Below are positions 59,515 through 64,000 of a DNA stretch of 64,000 nucleotides, piece after piece. The stretch is taken from the NCBI GenBank assembly GCA_022340465.1, contig JAJDNW010000100.1:30884-94883 (forward strand). The letters run 5' to 3'. A program made the translations under genes and the position numbers. This DNA comes from Deltaproteobacteria bacterium (GTDB taxonomy: Bacteria > Desulfobacterota > Desulfobacteria > Desulfobacterales > B30-G6). The stretch's first letter is position 1, and every line of letters begins with the position of its first letter. The notes under the pieces were generated by a model. It was not told where the DNA came from, ran no database searches, and worked only from the letters and a program-made list of their open reading frames with translations.

Positions 59515-59973
59515 ATGAAACGGTTCGGGAAATACACCATGGAGCGACAACTTAAAAAGATCTATTTGGCGATACTGCTGCCCGCGGCAACGGGATTTGT
59601 GCTCGTGTACGCCGCAAAAATGCTGGATATCTATCAATTGCCGGTGGCCCGGGCCCATGCGCTGATGCCGCCTGTGTTATTCATACTGTCGGCAGCCTTT
59701 GCAGTGGCGGCGCCGACGTTTTACCGTGCGTATTTCGCTCACAAACATCGCCACCGCTCGGCCGTTAGGGAGGAGGAACTGGTCAGGATGGAAGGCCGCA
59801 GCATTGCCATGGTCATGGTGGCCCCATACCTGGCCCTTTTGGCCTACGGGTTGAACCTGCCGCGGTTCCACTTTTGCGGAACAGTGATTATGGGTCTTTA
59901 TGCGGTTTACTACTTCTATCCGTCCAAAAAAAGACTGAGATTCCAGAAAAGATTGTACCGGGTTAAACCCTGA
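59515..59973 (+). CDS. Small membrane protein of unknown function
   Basis: A 152-aa protein with four probable membrane segments (near residues 18-36, 52-73, 96-115 and 119-137) and a basic loop (AHKHRHRSAVREEELVRMEGR). No family was recognised. The start is uncertain: ATG 59515 and ATG 59539 are both possible and neither has a strong ribosome-binding site. It is followed at 10 bases by the 97-aa gene and then the ArsA-like ATPase, so it probably heads that operon. Confidence 0.7.
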   Translation: MKRFGKYTMERQLKKIYLAILLPAATGFVLVYAAKMLDIYQLPVARAHALMPPVLFILSAAFAVAAPTFYRAYFAHKHRHRSAVREEELVRMEGRSIAMVMVAPYLALLAYGLNLPRFHFCGTVIMGLYAVYYFYPSKKRLRFQKRLYRVKP

Positions 59974-59983
59974 GATTGTATAC

Positions 59984-60277
59984 ATGGAAATTCCAGGCAT
60001 TCGCACTATCCAGGACAAAATTGCGGCGGTTTTCAAGGCGGCGGATGGGGTCATGCGCGGCAAGGCCGTCAGTGTCATGGAATACGAAACCGAGGAACTG
60101 GCGCATATCTTCTCACTGCTGGTCCTGGGAATGTTCGTGGGCATTCCCTCACCGCCGATTCACATTACCATGGAGTTGCTTCCCGATATGGAAGACGCAT
60201 TCGGCCGTATGATCGAAAAGGTCTCCACAGCCCATGACCCTCTCGGAGACCTCTTTTCGGTACTGGAGATCGACTAG
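59984..60277 (+). CDS. 97-aa protein of unknown function preceding the ArsA-like ATPase
   Basis: A soluble-looking or peripheral protein: an amphipathic N-terminal helix (IRTIQDKIAAVFKAADGV), a hydrophobic stretch near residues 42-55, a PSPPIH turn and an acidic end. No family was recognised. The ATPase gene starts two bases after its stop, which points to a stoichiometric partner of the ATPase (inference). The start ATG has no strong upstream Shine-Dalgarno sequence. Confidence 0.7.
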   Translation: MEIPGIRTIQDKIAAVFKAADGVMRGKAVSVMEYETEELAHIFSLLVLGMFVGIPSPPIHITMELLPDMEDAFGRMIEKVSTAHDPLGDLFSVLEID

Positions 60278-60279
60278 CC

Positions 60280-61179
60280 ATGCAGCCTGAACTTCATTTT
60301 TTTATCGGCAAGGGCGGTGTCGGCAAATCCACGGTTTCCGCGACCACGGCTATGCATCTTTCATCACTGTCACAAAAGGTCCTGCTGGTGTCCATGGACC
60401 CGGCCCACAACCAGCGTGATCTTTTTGAAGGCGCCTTTTCGGAAACTCCCCGGCCGGTCAACACCTTTCTCAGGGTCAAGGAGGTGGACACGGATTTTTG
60501 GATCCAAAACTACCTGAAGGAAACCAGAAAGGCCCTCAAGACCACCTACAGTTACGAGAGTGCCTTCAACCTGGACGCATGTTTCAACGTGCTGCAGTTT
60601 TCGCCCGGATTGGAAGAATATGCGCTCCTGTTGGCCTTCGAATCCATCATAGCATCCTCACAGGGAACCGCCCACATTGTCTTCGACATGGCGCCGACCG
60701 CCCTTTCCCTGCGTTTTCTGGCCCTGCCGGCGGTCACCTTGATCTGGCTGGAAGAACTGATGAAGCTGCGCAATAAAATCATCGCCAAAAAGGAAATCAT
60801 CACCAAAATCAAATTCGGGAAAAAGCAGATTGAAACCGACAAGATCCGATCCCGGTTAGACAGCCTGATAGAAAGACACCAGCGTCTCTGCCACATATTT
60901 CAGTCAGTGAAAACACGCATCAATCTGGTAGTGAACGATGACCGCATGTCATTTGCGGAAGCATTGCGGATCAAGGAAAAGCTGCAGGAAATAAACCTGC
61001 GTATTCATACGGTCGTGGTCAACAAAATTATGCATGGAAGCATTCCTGAGACCATCGCCGAAACCTTCAATGAGCAGCACATCACCCTTTTTCCGCTGGC
61101 AAAAGATTGTCTGATGGGGTATACTGCTATTGTAAATTACGTCATTGCCAACCCTGCATCCTTTCAGGGGAATGCGTGA
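60280..61179 (+). CDS. ArsA/GET3-like ATPase
   Basis: A 299-aa deviant Walker A ATPase. The P-loop FIGKGGVGKST carries the signature Lys, switch I is SMDPAHNQRD, and switch II is DMAPTALSLRFLALP, close to the DTAPTGHTLRLL of ArsA/GET3. Only one ATPase unit is present, so it would act as a homodimer. The client-binding or metal-binding part is not evident. Family functions include arsenite export, tail-anchored protein delivery and metal cofactor insertion. The neighbours (NifX-like, radical SAM) favour a cofactor role (inference). Confidence 0.87.
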   Translation: MQPELHFFIGKGGVGKSTVSATTAMHLSSLSQKVLLVSMDPAHNQRDLFEGAFSETPRPVNTFLRVKEVDTDFWIQNYLKETRKALKTTYSYESAFNLDACFNVLQFSPGLEEYALLLAFESIIASSQGTAHIVFDMAPTALSLRFLALPAVTLIWLEELMKLRNKIIAKKEIITKIKFGKKQIETDKIRSRLDSLIERHQRLCHIFQSVKTRINLVVNDDRMSFAEALRIKEKLQEINLRIHTVVVNKIMHGSIPETIAETFNEQHITLFPLAKDCLMGYTAIVNYVIANPASFQGNA

Positions 61180-61203
61180 TCAACTCACAAGGGGGATAAA
61201 TCA

Positions 61204-61794
61204 ATGAAAATAGCCATTTCATCTACAGGCCCCTCTCTGGACGACCTGATCGATGCGCGCTTTGGGAGGTGCGCCTACTTCATTATCATCGATCCTGCCA
61301 CCATGGAATACGAGGCGTTCCCCAACCAAAACGTGTCTTCCACCAGCGGAGCCGGCATCTCGTCGGCCCAGTTTGTGGTCGACAAAGGCGTCGGACTGGT
61401 CCTGACAGGAAATCTGGGCCCCAAGGCAGCCAACGTATTTGACACCAGCGGCATCCGGGTCCTCACCGGCACAGGTGGCACGGTGGGAGACGCCGCCAGG
61501 CAATATGCTGAAGGCGAAAACCTTACCCAGCAGGCAACGCCAAGCCGCCCCCCGGCAGCTGCGGGCACTGGAGTCCCTCAACCGGGATCGGGTATGGGGG
61601 CTGGCAGAGGCTTGGGCGGTGGCAGCGGTATGGGACGCGGGTGCCGTAAAACCGGCGGCGGCGGACGCGGTATGGGCGGCGGACGCGGTATGGGCGGCGG
61701 ACGCGGTATGGGCGGCGGACGCGGTATGGGTGGCGGACGCGGTATGGGTGGCGGACGCGGTATGGGTGGCGACGGTACGGGACGTGGCAGATAA
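61204..61794 (+). CDS. NifX/NifB-C-terminal-like protein with Gly-Arg-Met repeat tail
   Basis: A 196-aa protein. Residues 1-115 match the dinitrogenase iron-molybdenum cofactor biosynthesis fold (MKIAISSTGPSLDDLIDARFGRCAYF, ending in a typical TGTGGTVGDAARQYAEG). Such proteins bind Fe-S or metal clusters and occur widely outside nitrogen fixation. After a Pro/Ala linker, residues about 130-196 are low complexity, Gly/Arg/Met-rich, encoded by tandem 18-base units. AAGGGGG precedes the ATG. No nif structural genes are in view. Confidence 0.88.
   Translation: MKIAISSTGPSLDDLIDARFGRCAYFIIIDPATMEYEAFPNQNVSSTSGAGISSAQFVVDKGVGLVLTGNLGPKAANVFDTSGIRVLTGTGGTVGDAARQYAEGENLTQQATPSRPPAAAGTGVPQPGSGMGAGRGLGGGSGMGRGCRKTGGGGRGMGGGRGMGGGRGMGGGRGMGGGRGMGGGRGMGGDGTGRGR
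61663..61770 (+). repeat. Six tandem 18-base units inside the NifX-like gene
   Basis: GGACGCGGTATGGGCGGC repeats six times without gaps; the last three units have T in place of C at position 15 (GGGTGGC). Each unit encodes Gly-Arg-Gly-Met-Gly-Gly. The split into two subtypes suggests stepwise duplication, and the length is likely to vary between strains. Confidence 0.92.
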
Positions 61795-61842
61795 TAGCCT
61801 GCCGTCACATTGCATGACACCCCGTATCGACAGGAAGGTCGT

Positions 61843-62000
61843 ATGAATATCGGCCTGATTCGCTGCGGAAAAAATGAGACGTCGTGCCCGTTGACCGGTT
61901 GTCTTATAAAGCCTCCGGGCGACCAAAGAAGGCTTTGCAGAATATGATAGCGCAAGCATCATGGGGGTGTTTACCTGCCGGAAGGGCATAAGGCAGAGTC
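61843..62000 (+). pseudogene. Decayed CGGC-domain (DUF1847-like) protein
   Basis: ATG 61843, preceded by AGGAAGG, opens a frame that starts MNIGLIRCGKNETSCPLTGC, as in small CGGC-domain proteins, but stops after 34 residues (61945-61947). The next bases in the +1 frame (from 61928) continue with EGFAEYDSASIMGVFTC, which fits the following part of the same family, then lose similarity (RKGIRQSR). A frameshift plus a 3' truncation is the simplest reading. Recognition rests on memory of the family pattern and was not checked by alignment. Confidence 0.5.
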
Positions 62001-62120
62001 GGTATAAAGTTCTACCTGAGTTGAGCGTTTCAAATTGTAAGAATAATCAAAATGAAACTATTTTTAATGAATTAAACCTCAATTTAGGTTCTGTTTCATA
62101 TCTTGCAATTTTGGGGCATA

Positions 62121-62264
62121 ATGAACGATAACCTGGACCGCTTTGTCGAACAGTTGCAGGAAGAAATATACGAGGTAGAAACCAAGCTGTTAAAGGAGGG
62201 AACATGCCTCTCTTTCGTACTTCAACGACCTTCGGGCCGGTGCCGTCGCGACGCCTGGGAATGA
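62121..62264 (+). pseudogene. N-terminal stub resembling an Fe-S scaffold (IscU/NifU-like) protein
   Basis: A 47-codon frame begins MNDNLDRFVEQLQEEIYE, which recalls the N-terminus of IscU/NifU-like scaffold proteins that often accompany NifX-like genes in sulfate reducers. After about residue 25 it runs out of frame through the start of the radical SAM gene and ends in a non-homologous tail. It looks like the 5' remnant of a gene deleted up to the next start. A real small ORF is the alternative. Confidence 0.4.
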
Positions 62265-63163
62265 GCATGGGCATCAACAACATCCCTTCCAAGGTGTGCA
62301 CCTACGCCTGCATTTACTGCCAGGTGGGACGCACGACGCTGATGACCAAAAACCGCCGCGAGTTCTACCGGCCGGACGTAATTTATCAGGCGGCCCACAA
62401 GCAGTTGGACAAAACCTTCGAATCGGGCGTGCGGACAGACTATCTTACCTTCGTGCCCGACGGCGAACCCACGCTGGACATCAACCTGGGCAAAACCATC
62501 GACCTGTTGCGGCCGCTGGGTATTCCCATCGCGGTAATTACCAACAGTTCACTCATCTGGCGCATGGATGTGAGGGAGGAGCTTGCCAAGGCCGACTGGG
62601 TATCGGTCAAAATCGATGCCGTCGATAGCAGTGTCTGGCGCAAAATCAACAGGCCCCAGGCCTTTCTGCAGTCCTCTCAAATTCAAGACGGATTGGTTGA
62701 ATTCGCCAGGCATTTCTCAGGCCGTCTGGTGACGGAAACCATGCTGGTCGGAAATCTGAATGAAAATGACGACCAACTGAAAGATATTGCCGCCTTTATT
62801 GAAGTGCTCGGGCCCCGCAAGGCCTATTTAAGCGTCCCCATCAGGCCGCCGGTTGAGGGGTGGGTGAAAAAACCGGATGAAAACAGACTGAACAGGGCCT
62901 ACCAGATTTTTTCCGAAAAGCTGGCCGGCGTGGAGTATCTGATCGGCTACGAGGGTAATGCCTTTGCCTACACCGGCAATGCCCGGAAAGACATATTGAA
63001 CATCACCGCCGTGCATCCCATGCGCCGGTCGGCCGTGGAAAGGCTGTTGTCGAAAACCGGTGAACCGTGGACGCTGGTCGATCGGCTCATCGCCTCGGGG
63101 AATCTCAAGGAATCGATGTATGAAGGCCACACCTATTATTTGCGAACATTTGGGCCGTCCTGA
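62204..63163 (+). CDS. Radical SAM protein
   Basis: A 319-aa enzyme. The 4Fe-4S motif is in CTYACIYCQVG (C-x3-C-x2-C), preceded by FGPVPSRRLGMSMGINN, a start seen in a subgroup of wybutosine/MoaA-like radical SAM proteins of unknown role. TFVPDGEPTLD is the GGE-type SAM contact and ITNSSLIW follows. AAAGGAGG lies before the ATG. It is tightly followed by a metallo-beta-lactamase-fold gene (ATG directly after the stop). The substrate is not known; the neighbours suggest cofactor or tRNA/protein modification. Confidence 0.9.
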   Translation: MPLFRTSTTFGPVPSRRLGMSMGINNIPSKVCTYACIYCQVGRTTLMTKNRREFYRPDVIYQAAHKQLDKTFESGVRTDYLTFVPDGEPTLDINLGKTIDLLRPLGIPIAVITNSSLIWRMDVREELAKADWVSVKIDAVDSSVWRKINRPQAFLQSSQIQDGLVEFARHFSGRLVTETMLVGNLNENDDQLKDIAAFIEVLGPRKAYLSVPIRPPVEGWVKKPDENRLNRAYQIFSEKLAGVEYLIGYEGNAFAYTGNARKDILNITAVHPMRRSAVERLLSKTGEPWTLVDRLIASGNLKESMYEGHTYYLRTFGPS

Positions 63164-63997
63164 ATGACGCATCTCAACCTGACTATTTTAGTGGACAACC
63201 ACGCCGAGGCGGGTCTGGCAAGCGAACACGGCCTGTCCATGTGGATCGAACCGGAGGGCGACAAGCCTATCCTTTTCGATACCGGCGCCGGGAAGCTGTT
63301 CGTCGACAACGCCAAAAAACGCGGCATCGACGTGTATACCGCCGACCGGCTTGTCTTGAGCCATGGGCATTACGATCATACCGGCGGTGTTGGTTCTTTT
63401 CTGCGGCACAACCGCCACAGCCGTATCTACTGCCACCCGGGTGCCGTTGTCCCCCGCTACGCCGTCAGAGGCGGTATGGGCAATCCCATCCACATGCCCC
63501 ACGAATCCATTGCCGCCATCGACAAATTGCCGGAAACCCGGCTGCACTGGGTCCAGGAGCCGCTGATCCTGTCAGACGATATCGGGCTGACCGGTCACAT
63601 TCCGCGCAAAACAGATTTCGAAACCCCGGGTGGACCCTTTTTTTACGATCCCGCCGGAAGGCGTCCGGATCCCATCGACGATGACATGGCCCTCTGGGTG
63701 CACACACCAAGGGGTTTGGTCGTGGTTGTAGGCTGCTGCCATGCCGGTGTGGTGAACACCCTCGATTACATCCGGTACCTGAACGACGGCATGCACGTGC
63801 ACGCCCTGGTCGGCGGGTTTCACCTCATGGGTGCCGGCTCCTTGCGACTGGAGCGCACCATGGATGCGTTAAAGACTTTTGATATCGATCTCCTCGTTCC
63901 CTGCCACTGCACCGGCGACGACACCGTCAAACTGCTCTCAGACACCTTCGGGGACCGGGTCTCCCCCGGCTTCGCCGGCAAGGTGCTCCAGATCTAA
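63164..63997 (+). CDS. Metallo-beta-lactamase-fold hydrolase
   Basis: A 277-aa protein of the MBL superfamily group that includes the methanopterin-pathway 5'-phosphate synthase-like proteins. The metal motif is SHGHYDHTGGV (HxHxDH). Additional ligand candidates are the His in GCCHAGVVNTL and the late HCTGDD in PCHCTG. TILVDNHAEAGLASEHGLS forms the first strands. The start immediately follows the radical SAM stop, so the two are coupled. Confidence 0.9.
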   Translation: MTHLNLTILVDNHAEAGLASEHGLSMWIEPEGDKPILFDTGAGKLFVDNAKKRGIDVYTADRLVLSHGHYDHTGGVGSFLRHNRHSRIYCHPGAVVPRYAVRGGMGNPIHMPHESIAAIDKLPETRLHWVQEPLILSDDIGLTGHIPRKTDFETPGGPFFYDPAGRRPDPIDDDMALWVHTPRGLVVVVGCCHAGVVNTLDYIRYLNDGMHVHALVGGFHLMGAGSLRLERTMDALKTFDIDLLVPCHCTGDDTVKLLSDTFGDRVSPGFAGKVLQI

Positions 63998-64000
63998 CCC

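Noticed and set aside
61663..61770. CRISPR-like array
   Set aside because: The units are contiguous without spacers and lie in frame within a protein-coding tail.
61204..61794. Evidence for nitrogen fixation
   Set aside because: NifX-like proteins are widespread outside nif clusters, and no nitrogenase structural or assembly genes are present.

Overview
This 64 kb window looks like a chromosomal segment of an anaerobic bacterium of the Desulfobacterota (former Deltaproteobacteria) type. The inference rests on gene content: many sigma-54 promoters and NtrC-type activators, a tungsten-type aldehyde:ferredoxin oxidoreductase, paralogous dCache histidine kinases paired with stand-alone receivers, an ADP-forming acyl-CoA synthetase, a PEP-CTERM protein, and an ArsA/NifX/radical-SAM cluster. 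No rRNA, tRNA, IS element, prophage or CRISPR array was recognised.

Layout. (1) 1-10.8 kb: the 3' end of an NtrC-type regulator, a degenerate receiver, then a co-directional run of kinase, receiver, SLC13 transporter, 51-aa membrane peptide, receiver-CBS protein, second SLC13 transporter, kinase and receiver. (2) 11-21 kb: a lone PEP-CTERM protein, an acyl-CoA ligase, a PLP aminotransferase, and envelope-type genes (GT9 glycosyltransferase, DprE1-like FAD oxidase, flippase-like membrane protein, DegT aminotransferase). (3) 21-43 kb: a second signalling block with an orphan PstS-like binding protein, a PAS kinase, an NtrC-type regulator, a sensor-only membrane protein followed by a soluble receiver-kinase, a receiver, two anion transporters, a Cys/His-bearing membrane protein, a receiver-CBS protein, a kinase homologue whose phospho-acceptor His is Arg, a GNAT-like protein, a histone-deacetylase-family protein, and on the minus strand a receiver, a kinase and an acyl-CoA synthetase fused to a GNAT domain. 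(4) 43-57 kb: UspA and a CoA-transferase fired divergently from two sigma-54 promoters, then a branched-chain-type ABC importer (livKHMGF-like) in line with two flavin oxidoreductases, an aldehyde:ferredoxin oxidoreductase and two UspA proteins. (5) 57-64 kb: a CstA-family transporter and a metallocofactor-flavoured cluster (ArsA-like ATPase, NifX-like protein with a Gly-Arg-Met repeat tail, radical SAM protein, metallo-beta-lactamase-fold protein) that contains the remains of two decayed genes.

How it may work together (inference). Five related dCache sensors and one PAS kinase feed ten receiver domains, only two of which belong to DNA-binding proteins (both sigma-54 activators). The other receivers stand alone or are joined to CBS domains, which commonly bind adenine nucleotides. 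They sit beside carboxylate/anion transporters and beside lysine acetylation/deacetylation candidates. At least nine near-consensus sigma-54 promoters lie upstream of these operons. The picture is a sigma-54-driven hub joining extracellular organic-acid sensing, adenylate status, uptake, acyl-CoA metabolism and possibly protein acylation.
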